From contig CAKOJJ010000015.1 of NCBI GenBank assembly GCA_934089275.1, positions 1 through 38,396 on the forward strand: a stretch of DNA of 38,396 nt, in the 5' to 3' direction. This DNA is from an uncultured Bacilli bacterium (lineage in GTDB: Bacteria; Bacillota_I; Bacilli_A; RF39; UBA660). This document shows, piece after piece, positions 6,039 through 15,251 of the stretch (within the stretch, counting starts at the first letter, position 1; every line of letters begins with the position of its first letter). Below the pieces are notes generated by a model that was given only the letters and a program-made list of their open reading frames with translations, made no database searches and had not been told where the DNA came from. A program made the translations under genes and the position numbers.

Positions 6039-8258
6039 TTAATCAGCTGAGATAAGAGTTATGCGGGCATATCCATTACCTTGTTTTGAACAGTTTTCAG
6101 TTGGTGTTACACTTGTACATGTCGTTTTTATGGTTTTTGTGGATTCTTCAGTTGATTCAGTACAATTATAACAATACATTGCTTTACTAGATAAAAAAGT
6201 ATTTCCTATGTAGCCTGATCCACCGCCACCACTTGATGTATCATAATTTTCAGTTTGACTCATTCCACCATAGAAACCGCCGCCTCCGCCTGCTGCTCCT
6301 GATTGGGCACAAATTGCACTAACAGCATCACGCCCTGTTTGACCTACACCAAAAAGATATCCTGAAGTTTGAGTTCCTCCATTTATTTTAGATAGGTTTG
6401 AATTACAAGTTGTAGTTTTTAAAAAACTGCCTCCATTTCCGGCAATTCCTCCTGCTGCCCCTCCATTATTATTTTCAGTATTATGATTAATTGCTCCGCC
6501 ACCGCCGCCGGCAACAATTAATAGTTCACTTAATTTATTTTTAAAATTTACTAGAAGCCCCGCAGAAAATGCTATATGGGTTGCTCCGCCACCACCAGCT
6601 CCAGAATAACAACCCAAAGAGGAAAATGAATTATTTCCTTTACCTCCGTTTCCGCCGCCGTTATAGCCTCCTTTAAGAACTGAAAATTCGTTCATTCCTG
6701 AAGAAGTTCCTTCACTTCCTACTACAATATTTATTTTTTGCCCTTTTGATAAAGTTATTAATCCTGATGAGTATCCGCCATATCCACCTATTGCAGATGA
6801 ACCATTATTTCCACCATATGTGGAAGTATTTGAAGCATTACCACCTTGTGCTCCCCATACTTCTAGTTTGTATGTTCCACTTATTGGTGTGGTAAATACT
6901 TGTTCTTCTCCTGTGTAATCAAAACTCCATTCTGTTAAATCTGGATATGTTTTCTTTTCAGTTCTTGATAATTTATTTAATTTCAACTTACAAGTTAAGG
7001 ATTTTCCAACTACACTTTTTAGGTTTTGACTAGTGCTTTCTTGAGCCACTACTGTTACTTTATCTGTTGTAACGTCTGTAAATGAAGATAATAAAGATAT
7101 ACGTGCATATCCATCTCCAGATTTAGCACAGTTTTCAGTTGCAGTTGCATTGGCACAAGTTGTGGAAACCGTTTTTGTTGATTCATCCGTAGATTCACTA
7201 CAATTATAACAATACATAGATTTTTGTGTTAATGATGAATTACCTATATAACCGGATCCACCTGCTCCATCTCTTGAACTATAATTTTCACTTGAAAGAG
7301 CACTTTTTCCTCCATAAAATCCTGAGCCTCCACCTCCGGCTCCTCCTTCAGACCAACTGGCTGCATTATTTGTTGTTGGGCCACTCGCTCCTTGACCAAA
7401 AGAATAACCATCACTTTGGGTTCCACCAGATACCAAAAATGACTTAATTGTTTCCAAATATCCTGGATTTCCTACAAATCCTCCACCATGACTTCCTAAA
7501 GTTATTTCTGAACGGTTTAATCCTGTGGCTCCTCCACCTCCGCCAGAAACAATAAGAATTGATGGAATATTGTTTTGTAAAGTTGATAAAATTCCGGAAG
7601 ATGTTGCTATATGTGTGGCTCCTCCGCCTCCGCCACCACCTGTGTAGAAGTAAGTTTTTGCTGAATTATAACCCATTCCAGCTCCACCAGTTCCGCCACC
7701 GTTGTAGCCGCCGTTGCCTCCGTTTACAGTTGTTGCTTCTATTCCTTGGCCGCCAACGTTGATATAAAGTTTTGTCGCTGGATCTAGATTTATAATACCT
7801 TCAGAATATCCACCATATCCGCCTTTTGTATTAAATTCTCCATCTGTATTTTTAAAGTTGCTGCTTCCTCCTTGAGCTCCCCATGTTTCCAATTTATAAG
7901 TTCCTTTTTTAACGGCTATAAATGTTTCTTCGCTTCCTTTATAATCATATGTCCACACAGAATTCTCTTCTACTTCCTTCTCACATTCTAAGTAAGCTTC
8001 AACATCATATTCAGTTGAATCATTTACTATATCTACTGTTACATCTCCATTTATATCGCTTATTGTAAATTCATCTTTTGCATCATTGATTCCACTTATT
8101 TCTGCTCCATTTAATTTTAATGAAGATAAATATACTTTAAAATCGCTTATATTTTCTGATAATTTTCCTAAGCCATAAATATTAATAGTTGTATTATATG
8201 CTGCATACCCGATTACCATAAATAAAATCATTATCAAAAGTATTGTCGATTTTTTCAT
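6039..8258 (-). CDS. Surface protein with two glycine-rich domains, poly-G promoter
   Basis: A 739-residue exported protein. Residues 5-25 form an N-terminal hydrophobic anchor or signal, followed by a beta module to about residue 95 with the pattern SENxxDF...VNDSTEYDVEAYLECE. The proteins at 29835 and 31172 share that module. Two tandem glycine-rich domains follow (about 101-393 and 445-739), each opening with Y-x-G-E...GTYKLE-WGAQGG and closing with SGYIG, MYCYNC, STKT and GYARI. They resemble the Gly_rich domain (PF12810) known from ALK-type receptors and bacterial surface proteins. The paired cysteines in each copy could form disulfides. GAAGGTG precedes the ATG. The promoter at 8287-8316 has a G8 run in its spacer. 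A function in adhesion or surface variation is inference. Confidence 0.8.
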   Translation of the reverse strand: MKKSTILLIMILFMVIGYAAYNTTINIYGLGKLSENISDFKVYLSSLKLNGAEISGINDAKDEFTISDINGDVTVDIVNDSTEYDVEAYLECEKEVEENSVWTYDYKGSEETFIAVKKGTYKLETWGAQGGSSNFKNTDGEFNTKGGYGGYSEGIINLDPATKLYINVGGQGIEATTVNGGNGGYNGGGTGGAGMGYNSAKTYFYTGGGGGGGATHIATSSGILSTLQNNIPSILIVSGGGGGATGLNRSEITLGSHGGGFVGNPGYLETIKSFLVSGGTQSDGYSFGQGASGPTTNNAASWSEGGAGGGGSGFYGGKSALSSENYSSRDGAGGSGYIGNSSLTQKSMYCYNCSESTDESTKTVSTTCANATATENCAKSGDGYARISLLSSFTDVTTDKVTVVAQESTSQNLKSVVGKSLTCKLKLNKLSRTEKKTYPDLTEWSFDYTGEEQVFTTPISGTYKLEVWGAQGGNASNTSTYGGNNGSSAIGGYGGYSSGLITLSKGQKINIVVGSEGTSSGMNEFSVLKGGYNGGGNGGKGNNSFSSLGCYSGAGGGGATHIAFSAGLLVNFKNKLSELLIVAGGGGGAINHNTENNNGGAAGGIAGNGGSFLKTTTCNSNLSKINGGTQTSGYLFGVGQTGRDAVSAICAQSGAAGGGGGFYGGMSQTENYDTSSGGGGSGYIGNTFLSSKAMYCYNCTESTEESTKTIKTTCTSVTPTENCSKQGNGYARITLISAD

Positions 8259-8286
8259 TTTTACACCTTCGTATCTTTACATTTTT

Positions 8287-8316
8287 ATTTTATAATACCC
8301 CCCCCGCAATTTTCAA
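8287..8316 (-). promoter_or_regulatory. Poly-G-spacer promoter of the glycine-rich surface gene
   Basis: On the minus strand TTGAAA (8316-8311) is followed by ATTGC, eight G (8305-8298) and TATTATAAAAT. If TATAAA (8294-8289) is the -10, the spacer is 16 bases. If TATTAT is used, it is 13. The G tract lies inside the spacer, so gain or loss of a G would change promoter strength directly. With the first reading G9 gives the optimal 17 bases. Confidence 0.65.
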
Positions 8317-8470
8317 GGGATTTGGTTTTCTTTATATCATTTTCCATTATTATTTTTTTATTTCCATCTATTATATTTAAATTATACAATTAATTTGTTG
8401 TGCAGTAAATATTCTATTTTTAGTATGCATGAATTTTCAATAATTTAATCTTCTTCTATAAATAATTTTT

Positions 8471-8500
8471 GTCAAAAAAAACACCTTTAAGTGCATTTTT
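8471..8500 (-). terminator. Weak intrinsic terminator after whiA
   Basis: On the minus strand CACT/GGTG, extended by A/T pairs, encloses TAAA, and seven T follow immediately. The stem is short; the position directly after the whiA stop supports it. Confidence 0.45.
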
Positions 8501-9409
8501 TTACAAATCTTTATTTTTACTTTTTTCAACTAATTCTTTTATTTTTCTAAAATGATGATTTATTCCTGATTTAGTAATATTGATATCAGTTTCCAAAGAT
8601 ATAATTTCTGCAAGTTCATTCATAGTAGTTTCTGGATATTTAAGTCTATAAGTAATTATTAGTTTAGTTTTATCATCTATTAAAGATTCTAAATCATTTT
8701 CTTTTAGATAATTTATATTTTCTATTTGTTCATTACAAGTCTTTAAAGATTTTTCAACATTAGCCTGTTCACAGTTATTTAACCTATTGACCATATTTTT
8801 ATGATCTCGATATATACGTATATCTTCATAGTAAAATAATGCTGTTATAGCTCCAATCATTTTTATAAAGTCACTTATTTCTTCAGCTTGTTTTAAATAA
8901 ACCATATAACCTTTTTCTCTTTTTAAAATCTTACTTGAGAATCTAAAGTGTTTTAATAGTTTATCAACTAGTTTTGCTTTCAACTCATCATTAATTAAAA
9001 ATTCCAAATGATATTTGCTTGTTTTAGGATCATTTATCGAACCATTTGCAAGAAATACTCCTTTCAAATAAGATGCTTGTTCTTCATCAGAAAAAGAAGT
9101 AATAGATTTATAAATGCTTTCTACATCAGTGTTTATAATATCTATTTTTTCATTTACATATAAGTAGTAAACTGTTTTGCTAAAAAACTTCTTTTGACTT
9201 CTAATTGTTAGTTTTATATCTACTCCATAAATTCTTTTTAAAAGATTAAATATTCTTCTTGCTACACTTGGATTTTCGGTTTTTACTGTTAAAATTTCCT
9301 CTATAGCATCATTGTATTTTAAAAAAGCACATAATTCACTTATAGATTCTAATTTATTAGTTTCAATTTTACTTATTTCATCTTTAATTTGAGTAGTGAA
9401 TGATGCCAT
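8501..9409 (-). CDS. whiA: WhiA regulator (DUF199)
   Basis: DNA-binding protein made of a LAGLIDADG-like homing-endonuclease fold joined to a C-terminal helix-turn-helix. In non-sporulating Firmicutes WhiA affects cell division and chromosome segregation. The 302-residue length is normal. Family marks are the N-terminal SFTTQIKDEIS, YLKGVFLANGSINDP with KYHLEF, then RDHKNMVNRLNNCEQANVEK. The C-terminal TMNELAEII...ITKSGINHHFRKI is the HTH. AAAGGAAG precedes the ATG. A TGTTATACT extended -10 lies just upstream. The usual neighbours yvcK/gloB and rapZ are not adjacent, so whiA stands alone here between surface-protein genes. Confidence 0.93.
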   Translation of the reverse strand: MASFTTQIKDEISKIETNKLESISELCAFLKYNDAIEEILTVKTENPSVARRIFNLLKRIYGVDIKLTIRSQKKFFSKTVYYLYVNEKIDIINTDVESIYKSITSFSDEEQASYLKGVFLANGSINDPKTSKYHLEFLINDELKAKLVDKLLKHFRFSSKILKREKGYMVYLKQAEEISDFIKMIGAITALFYYEDIRIYRDHKNMVNRLNNCEQANVEKSLKTCNEQIENINYLKENDLESLIDDKTKLIITYRLKYPETTMNELAEIISLETDINITKSGINHHFRKIKELVEKSKNKDL

Positions 9410-9449
9410 AAATTTCTTCCTTTCTTAAATTTCATAATAGTATAACATA

Positions 9450-9986
9450 TTATTTTGCTTTAATAAAACTCATATTTAATGTGAAATTATATTTTTGATA
9501 AACATCAATTGTTTCTTCATTATTATCTTGAACGTGAATAATTATTTTTCTTCTAGAATTTTTTTCAATTGTATCTGTTTCTTTAATTTCTTCACCATTA
9601 TCCCAGCTAATTGTATAAGTTATATTTTCTGGATTAGAACTTACTTCACTTGCTTTTGTTATTGATAATTGGTTTAGTTTAACACTTGTATCTCCATCAT
9701 TTACAACATCTAAACTATAATCATAAATGTCATTTGCTTTTAAAAAAGCAGAAAAAGATAAAGTTGTTGAACTTTCATTAAAGTCTAACCCTTCAATTTT
9801 TTTCTCTTCTGGAACTAGTACCTCTTGTGGATTTTCAAAATGAACATCAAATTTTTCAGGTTCTTTTATAGGTTCTTTTTCATTTCTTATTGGATTAATA
9901 AATATTCCATAAATAATAGATAAAACAATAATAATTATTGCTAAAAATATTATCAATGGATTTAATGGATTTTTCCCCTTTTTCAT
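9450..9986 (-). CDS. Membrane-anchored beta-sandwich protein, unknown function
   Basis: No family recognised. I choose the ATG at 9986 (178 residues), since AGGAG lies nine bases before it and runs into the alternative TTG at 9995. A short Lys-rich N-terminus and one membrane segment (about 12-30 of the trimmed protein) are followed by a Glu/Pro-rich stalk (KEPIKEPEK). An extracellular domain of alternating strands then contains YSLDVVNDGDTSVKL. This resembles the beta modules of TasA/camelysin-like secreted proteins, but only in general pattern. It lies between the orphan regulator and whiA, downstream of the regulator's terminator. A TATAAT occurs before it but without a clear -35, so it may depend on read-through. 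Confidence 0.6.
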   Translation of the reverse strand: MKKGKNPLNPLIIFLAIIIIVLSIIYGIFINPIRNEKEPIKEPEKFDVHFENPQEVLVPEEKKIEGLDFNESSTTLSFSAFLKANDIYDYSLDVVNDGDTSVKLNQLSITKASEVSSNPENITYTISWDNGEEIKETDTIEKNSRRKIIIHVQDNNEETIDVYQKYNFTLNMSFIKAK

Positions 9987-10018
9987 ATACTTCAACTCCT
10001 ATTTATTATAATAAAGAA

Positions 10019-10039
10019 AGAAATGCTTTTTGCATTTCT
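10019..10039 (-). terminator. Intrinsic terminator after the orphan regulator
   Basis: AGAAATGC and GCATTTCT are perfect 8-base arms around a 5-base loop. A T-rich tail follows on the minus strand. It starts right at the stop codon. Confidence 0.75.
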
Positions 10040-11686
10040 CTAGAACAAGTCTTTTAGTTCTTTTTTTACATCTTTAATAACATTTAAAATATCTGGATTA
10101 TATTTTTTATCTTCAACTAGCAATATATTTTTTATAGCTGTATTAAATGATTTATTTAAAGAATATTGAACTATTCTTACTGAAATACTTGTAAGTTGAG
10201 CTTCTATTGGAATATCATTACCTTTTAAGGCATTTGGATATCCTGTTCCATTAAACATCTCAAAACTATAATTTACTATATTTGAAGCTACTTTTAAATG
10301 AGCATCGTCTTTAATATAATTTTTCAATAATACATTTCCATATTCAATTTCTTCTTTTATAGAATCACTTGTAACAACTGAATCTTTAGATATTGCAATT
10401 GATCCAACATTATATAACGCACATGATTTAACTATATTATCTATTTTTTTAGAATCTAAACTATATTTTGGATATTTGCTTGCTAATGTATCACTTAATA
10501 GTTTAACAACTTTTTTTAACAACATTGATTCTTTTGATGTTTCTATATTAGTAATAATTTTATTTATAATTAATTCTAATGATTTGTTTTCATTTGCATT
10601 TTTTAATTCTTCATTTTGAACATCAACAATATTTTGTAAATTATTGCTTGATTGATATAAATTTACAATCTTACCAAATCTTCTACGAATATTTTCTGTA
10701 TTGAATGGTTTTTCAAGCATATCGACAATTTCATATTGATATACTCTTTTTCTTGTTTCTCTTGTTTCATCACCACTTATAATTGCAACAGGAATTTTAT
10801 TAAACAAATCATTTGCTTTCATAAATTCAAGAACTTCAAATCCATCAGATTCAGGCATAACTAGGTCTAAAAGCATACCAACAATATTTTCTTTAGACAT
10901 ACTCATATTATTTGATAAAACATTTTCTGTAATGATGTTTATAGCTTCTAATCCGTTTTTAGCTATTAAAATTTCGTAATCATTAGAGAATATTCTTTTT
11001 AATGAATTTCTTATTATTGATGAATCATCAACAATTAAAATAGATGGTTTTCTATAACTTGTTACTTCAGCCATCCTATTTAATATAGCTTTATTAAGTT
11101 CAGGGTGATCTTCAGTTACTTTATTGAATACGGAATTAATGTATCTCTTTGTTTGTTCGCTTCCATTACTAGTTTCAAGAGCATGATTAATTAAATAGAT
11201 GGCATCACTTATGCTTTTATTTTCTCTATCTAATCTTTTTTTATAATCGATAACTTCAGTTTCAAGTTTATCATTTTCACTTTCAATATCTGTAAGTCTA
11301 TTACTTATATCTTCACTCATCATGAAAATTAGCTTTTTACCTTCATAAGGTAAATAATTAATTATGTTAACAAACCATTTATATTCACCAGTTTCACATA
11401 ACTTACGATATTTTATTTTTGTTTCGTTATTTCCTCTTTGGCTTTCTAATTCCAATTTATTTATAGATAAAGCAGCAAAATAAGCAGATAAATCACTTGC
11501 ATTTACAAATCTTTTGGCAATTTCAATAAAATCAGTGTAAGTAGTTACTTCCTTAATCACCAAATTATTACTTATTGTAAAATCAAAGCGATATACTTTA
11601 TCATCTATGATATCTATCACATAAATATTCGAATAATTAGCGTTTATAATTCTTGATACTTGTTCAATTAATCCAGTTTCGTTCAT
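10040..11686 (-). CDS. Orphan response regulator: PAS-like, REC, degenerate HD-GYP
   Basis: A cytoplasmic protein of 548 residues. About 1-130 is PAS-like (ends KWFVNII...LIFMMSEDISNR). A coiled coil covers about 130-165. A complete receiver domain lies at about 212-335: acidic pair in ILIVDDSS, phospho-acceptor Asp in LLDLVMPESDG, the switch Ser in IISGDE and the conserved Lys in LEKPFN. The C-terminus is homologous to HD-GYP c-di-GMP phosphodiesterases: FNGTGYPNALKGNDIP is an intact GYP block. The metal-binding HD is replaced (LYNVGSI against LHDIGKI) and the HHE block is NYS. The phosphodiesterase is therefore very likely inactive, leaving a binding or partner-interaction role. No histidine kinase is near. 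A consensus promoter lies at 11714-11742. Confidence 0.8.
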   Translation of the reverse strand: MNETGLIEQVSRIINANYSNIYVIDIIDDKVYRFDFTISNNLVIKEVTTYTDFIEIAKRFVNASDLSAYFAALSINKLELESQRGNNETKIKYRKLCETGEYKWFVNIINYLPYEGKKLIFMMSEDISNRLTDIESENDKLETEVIDYKKRLDRENKSISDAIYLINHALETSNGSEQTKRYINSVFNKVTEDHPELNKAILNRMAEVTSYRKPSILIVDDSSIIRNSLKRIFSNDYEILIAKNGLEAINIITENVLSNNMSMSKENIVGMLLDLVMPESDGFEVLEFMKANDLFNKIPVAIISGDETRETRKRVYQYEIVDMLEKPFNTENIRRRFGKIVNLYQSSNNLQNIVDVQNEELKNANENKSLELIINKIITNIETSKESMLLKKVVKLLSDTLASKYPKYSLDSKKIDNIVKSCALYNVGSIAISKDSVVTSDSIKEEIEYGNVLLKNYIKDDAHLKVASNIVNYSFEMFNGTGYPNALKGNDIPIEAQLTSISVRIVQYSLNKSFNTAIKNILLVEDKKYNPDILNVIKDVKKELKDLF

Positions 11687-11713
11687 TGTTATCCCCTATC
11701 CTTACTATACTCA

Positions 11714-11742
11714 ATTATAACATGGATGTTTTAAGATGTAAA
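11714..11742 (-). promoter_or_regulatory. Sigma-A promoter of the orphan regulator
   Basis: TTTACA (11742-11737), a 17-base spacer with TGT before the -10, and a perfect TATAAT (11719-11714). It is one of the strongest promoters in the window. Confidence 0.75.
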
Positions 11743-11759
11743 TTGTTCCTTTTAAAGAA

Positions 11760-11787
11760 AAAATATCAAAATTTCTTTTGATATTTT
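11760..11787 (-). terminator. Intrinsic terminator after the 685-residue membrane protein
   Basis: Perfect 12-base arms AAAATATCAAAA and TTTTGATATTTT surround GAAA on the minus strand and run into TTTC. The left arm overlaps the stop codon. Confidence 0.7.
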
Positions 11788-13843
11788 ATTGATATACATA
11801 TAGTCCGTATAACTCTTTATTATTTTTAGATTTCTTAACAATTAAGAATGCTTTTTCAGCTTCATCATTTGTCTTGAATTTTGATAATTCAACATTATCT
11901 ATCTTTTTGATTACTTTTCCATTAAAGTTAATTACTTTAACGTATTTTTCAGTACTATTATTTATAACTAATGTTTTCTTATATGGTGAAATCATTGATC
12001 CACTTGCATCGTTCATCTTTTCAGAATCTTTCATTGTATAAGAATTAGTTTTATTTTTATCTATATCATAGATATTTAGTTTACCATTTGCTATATAGAT
12101 ATAATAACTATCAACATTTTTTAGATAATCATTTTTACTTACTTTAATGATTTCTTTTCCATCTTTATCTAAAATGTAAGTGTTTGTTTCATCACTATAT
12201 TTATAAAGCATATTTTTATAATCATCAATGATATATACTGTATTTTCACTTATAACTTTATTGTCTTTTGATGAATAAAGTATAGCTGAATATGTAGGCT
12301 TGTCACCTAATACTAATTCAGAATCAAGAATTAATACTACATTTTTTGATGAATATAAATTTTTATTATCTTTATCTAATACTGAATATCTATCAGTTGA
12401 ATTAGATAAACCTACAATTTTGTATCCATTTTTATATTCTGAATAACTTGTTATGTAGTTTTCACCTTCATAACGATATAGTTCTTTATTGTTCTTAACA
12501 TCATAAATTACTGATTCATTTTGTACACATGATGAAGTACATGTAAATCTTAATACTAAACCGTTTTCATCAGAATTTTTTACATTGTATACACTTGAAT
12601 AAAAGTATGATTTTTCTTGATCATATTTATATAATTCTTTATATTCTTTAGTGTTTACGTTATATACACCCATTGATTTTTCTACTTTATTATTAACTAT
12701 AATATTTTCTTGATCTTTTGAATAAAGACTGCTACTAAAAATACTATAAGTATCTGTATCTACTTTATCTTTAAAATCTTTAAAGAAATTATCATTTGTA
12801 GTTGTTGTTTCTTCAGTTTCAAGTTTAGTTTGTTTTCCATCTTTAGTTAATGTATATTTTACACTTTTTTCATTTTCTTTTTTAGTTATAATAAGAGTTC
12901 CAACTTCATCTCCGTTAGTATAACTATTGAAACTATCTCCTACAATTGTTGCCTTTAATAGATCAAAGTAATTATATACTTTATCTTTTTCATTTCTTAC
13001 AACTGCATATAAGTATTTGTCTTCTTCATCTTTTACAATTTTAGAAATTGAATAATCACTTAAGAATTTTTCTCCTCTTTCATTTAATAATGCATATGAG
13101 TTATCAATCTCAATTTCAATGATCTTTCCATTGAAATATGATTCATAGTCACTTACATTGCTATATAAAAGATTTCCTTTTCTGTCAATAATTGAGTCTT
13201 TACTACTTTCTTTATCAGTTGTAGTTACTAAATAATTATTTAATAATGATATTGATTTTTCTGAAGAATAAATAACTTTTCCTTTTTTATTCTTCATATT
13301 ATATTTTTCAGTACTCAATTTGCTTAAGTTAGTAACTGAAGTTAAGTAGAAGTCTTTTCCAATTGCATAAGGAACTTCAGTTTCTTTTAAATTAGCATTG
13401 TAAACTTCTTTATAGTCTGCTACTTTTTCACCATCAACATTGAATAAAACTACTTTATATTTTGTTAGTTTATCTCCTTCGATTGCCATAAATCCATTAC
13501 AATCATAATCAATACAAGATATTGAATCATATTTTGTATCTAATAGTTTACTTACGCCGTTCTTAGATGCTCCAGACTTAAATACAAAAAATTTAATTGC
13601 TAATGCGATCAAAAGAACAACAATAATTGCACATAGGATTTTAATTAGTTTATTTTTGTCTATAAGTCCTAAAAATAAATCTTTTTTAGCTTCTTGTTTT
13701 TGCTCAGGTGTTTCTGTTTTTACTTCTTCAACTGGAGTTACAATTTCTGTTTTTTCTGTATTAACAGATTCAGTTGATTCAGTATTATTTGTTTCTAATG
13801 AGTTATTTTCTTCATTAGATTTAACATTATTTTCCTCGTTCAT
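11786..13843 (-). CDS. Large single-pass membrane protein with repeat-rich exterior
   Basis: No family recognised. The 685 residues begin with about 55 acidic, Thr/Asn/Glu-rich cytoplasmic residues. One membrane helix (about 67-88, LIKILCAIIVVLLIALAIKFF) follows, then a large outside domain of about 595 residues. That domain repeats a loose unit of short strands with Asp-Lys-Gly turns (VDGEKVADYKE, DRKGNLLYSN, NERGEKFLSD, DKDGKEIIKV). This resembles WG/KWG or beta-propeller-like repeats, as in sensing or cell-wall-binding proteins. Two Cys pairs (SCIDYDC and TCTSSC) could be disulfides. GAGGAG precedes the ATG, and a TTGTAA-17-TATAGT promoter lies upstream. It is a single-gene unit bounded by its own promoter and terminator. 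Confidence 0.6.
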   Translation of the reverse strand: MNEENNVKSNEENNSLETNNTESTESVNTEKTEIVTPVEEVKTETPEQKQEAKKDLFLGLIDKNKLIKILCAIIVVLLIALAIKFFVFKSGASKNGVSKLLDTKYDSISCIDYDCNGFMAIEGDKLTKYKVVLFNVDGEKVADYKEVYNANLKETEVPYAIGKDFYLTSVTNLSKLSTEKYNMKNKKGKVIYSSEKSISLLNNYLVTTTDKESSKDSIIDRKGNLLYSNVSDYESYFNGKIIEIEIDNSYALLNERGEKFLSDYSISKIVKDEEDKYLYAVVRNEKDKVYNYFDLLKATIVGDSFNSYTNGDEVGTLIITKKENEKSVKYTLTKDGKQTKLETEETTTTNDNFFKDFKDKVDTDTYSIFSSSLYSKDQENIIVNNKVEKSMGVYNVNTKEYKELYKYDQEKSYFYSSVYNVKNSDENGLVLRFTCTSSCVQNESVIYDVKNNKELYRYEGENYITSYSEYKNGYKIVGLSNSTDRYSVLDKDNKNLYSSKNVVLILDSELVLGDKPTYSAILYSSKDNKVISENTVYIIDDYKNMLYKYSDETNTYILDKDGKEIIKVSKNDYLKNVDSYYIYIANGKLNIYDIDKNKTNSYTMKDSEKMNDASGSMISPYKKTLVINNSTEKYVKVINFNGKVIKKIDNVELSKFKTNDEAEKAFLIVKKSKNNKELYGLYVYQ

Positions 13844-13866
13844 ATCAAACTCTCCTCTACCATTCG

Positions 13867-13895
13867 ACTATAACATATATCAAGTTAAATTACAA
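13867..13895 (-). promoter_or_regulatory. Promoter of the 685-residue membrane protein
   Basis: TTGTAA (13895-13890), a 17-base spacer ending TGT, then TATAGT (13872-13867). Confidence 0.65.
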
Positions 13896-13953
13896 TTGAT
13901 TTATGAAAATAAAGTCGAAAAAAGTTAAACAATTTGCATAAAAAAAGTTAAAA

Positions 13954-14415
13954 CTATTTGTCTTGAATTTTATAAGTTCTAACTTTAGAAAGATGGTATC
14001 CTTTTTCAAACGCTTCATAATATCTTGTTACATCGGCCATTTTTGTTGGATATTCTACAATCTCAAATGCATTTGAATCCTCTACTAAATTTTCTGGAAT
14101 TTGTGATAATACTTCAGCAATTTTTGGAATAAATGAACCATAATAATGAAATTTATGAAAACAGATAAATTCATCAACAGGATCAATTGAAGATGGACTA
14201 ATTTGTTCTTTTATCGATGTTGATAAACTTTCTATATATGAGCAATAACGTAGTTGATATAAAGTATATTCTTTTAAATAATATTTCATTTCATCAATAG
14301 TAACTATAGGTTTTAAACGTTTATAAATATGAGTTAACTCTTCATCTGTCATATTTGGAATTATTAAATTAGGTAAAATAATGTCATTATTTTCTGAACC
14401 ATATAATTTTTCCAT
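13954..14415 (-). CDS. Hypothetical protein, 153 residues
   Basis: Not recognised. A soluble, mixed-charge, largely helical protein with no signal peptide or membrane segment; it contains Cys and Tyr/His-rich stretches (YQLRYCSYIE, CFHKFHYYGSF) but no motif I can name. AAGGAG lies five bases before the ATG, so translation is likely efficient. It begins 17 bases after the stop of the transglutaminase-like gene, so the two form a two-gene operon from the promoter at 15162-15190. Partnership with that protein is inferred from the arrangement only. Confidence 0.5.
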   Translation of the reverse strand: MEKLYGSENNDIILPNLIIPNMTDEELTHIYKRLKPIVTIDEMKYYLKEYTLYQLRYCSYIESLSTSIKEQISPSSIDPVDEFICFHKFHYYGSFIPKIAEVLSQIPENLVEDSNAFEIVEYPTKMADVTRYYEAFEKGYHLSKVRTYKIQDK

Positions 14416-14432
14416 ATATTCTCCTTTAATAA

Positions 14433-15134
14433 CTAAAAGATTCTACTATTCTTTTTTAACTCTTTAACTATTTCAGTTCTAAATGCACAGTAAGTTTTTA
14501 AATCTATATTACTTTTAGTAGCTGGACCAGCTAAATCACTTAGAACATCGTATCCTTGAATAGATTCTATCGTTCTGAAATTAGTTAACTTTTGATATTC
14601 TTCTTTAGTCATACGTAGATTTTTAGTCCAATCAAGAATAATAGTTTCTTCATTATCATCATATTCAACGACTGTATGCAATATTCTTTGTTTTTCTAAA
14701 TATACGTATCCCGTAGTCAATCTAAATTCAGGATACATTCTAACTAACATAAGCGATTTAAAATGACATTGATGGATTCTTTTATCAGAAGTTAATTCTG
14801 TTTTAATTTCTTCAGCTGTCATATAATCCGATAATAAATTAAAAGCAATTTTAAACTCTCCATTTTGAAATACATAAGAATTAAGTTCATTATTCCAAGT
14901 AATAGTTGCGAAAACATAATCTTCATTTGAATCATATACTCCAGACATTAAAGACCATATTTTTGCATTATCTAATTTGGTAAATTTGCTAATAATACAA
15001 AGAGCTTCTAAACTTTCATAACTTCCACTTTTTTCATTTGATTTATTTTTAAGATCATTAAATAATAAATCATAAGTGTTTTTATTAATTCCTTTATAAA
15101 ATGACTCATCATCTCTTGTTAAAATATTTTCCAT
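14433..15134 (-). CDS. Transglutaminase-like (papain-fold) protein
   Basis: The ATG at 15134 (233 residues) is preferred over 15155. GGGGTG precedes it, and the promoter's -10 ends at 15162, which would place transcription start at about 15155 itself. A Cys-His-Asp order fits a transglutaminase-like cysteine-hydrolase fold: RIHQCHFKSLMLVR (Cys), then TTGYVYLE, RILHTVVEY (His) and IILDWTKNL (Asp). Related Firmicutes proteins of unknown function have the pattern GxCHxxSxxLV...TGY...LHSWIE...VIDxTxN; I recall this rather than searched it. No signal peptide, so it should be cytoplasmic. It may be a protease, an amidase or a non-catalytic relative. It is first in an operon with the 153-residue protein. 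Confidence 0.55.
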   Translation of the reverse strand: MENILTRDDESFYKGINKNTYDLLFNDLKNKSNEKSGSYESLEALCIISKFTKLDNAKIWSLMSGVYDSNEDYVFATITWNNELNSYVFQNGEFKIAFNLLSDYMTAEEIKTELTSDKRIHQCHFKSLMLVRMYPEFRLTTGYVYLEKQRILHTVVEYDDNEETIILDWTKNLRMTKEEYQKLTNFRTIESIQGYDVLSDLAGPATKSNIDLKTYCAFRTEIVKELKKNSRIF

Positions 15135-15161
15135 ATAAGCACCCCTAAAAAACATTGCGTT

Positions 15162-15190
15162 ATTATATCTTATATTGCTTTATTTTTCAA
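15162..15190 (-). promoter_or_regulatory. Promoter of the transglutaminase-like operon
   Basis: TTGAAA (15190-15185), 17-base spacer, perfect TATAAT (15167-15162). The position decides the start codon of the following gene in favour of 15134. Confidence 0.75.
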
Positions 15191-15251
15191 CTTTTGATTA
15201 ATTGTATCATTCTACATTTTTTAAATTATATTAAAGCTATAACAAATTCTT

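Noticed and set aside
7226..7762. Leu/His-rich plus-strand frames and a minus-strand shadow across the glycine-rich gene
   Set aside because: They are antisense or out-of-frame products of Gly/Pro codon bias in the real gene and have no start signals.
6180..7960. Glycine-codon repeats as a CRISPR or microsatellite array
   Set aside because: No regular repeat/spacer period; the pattern follows in-frame Gly-rich protein domains.
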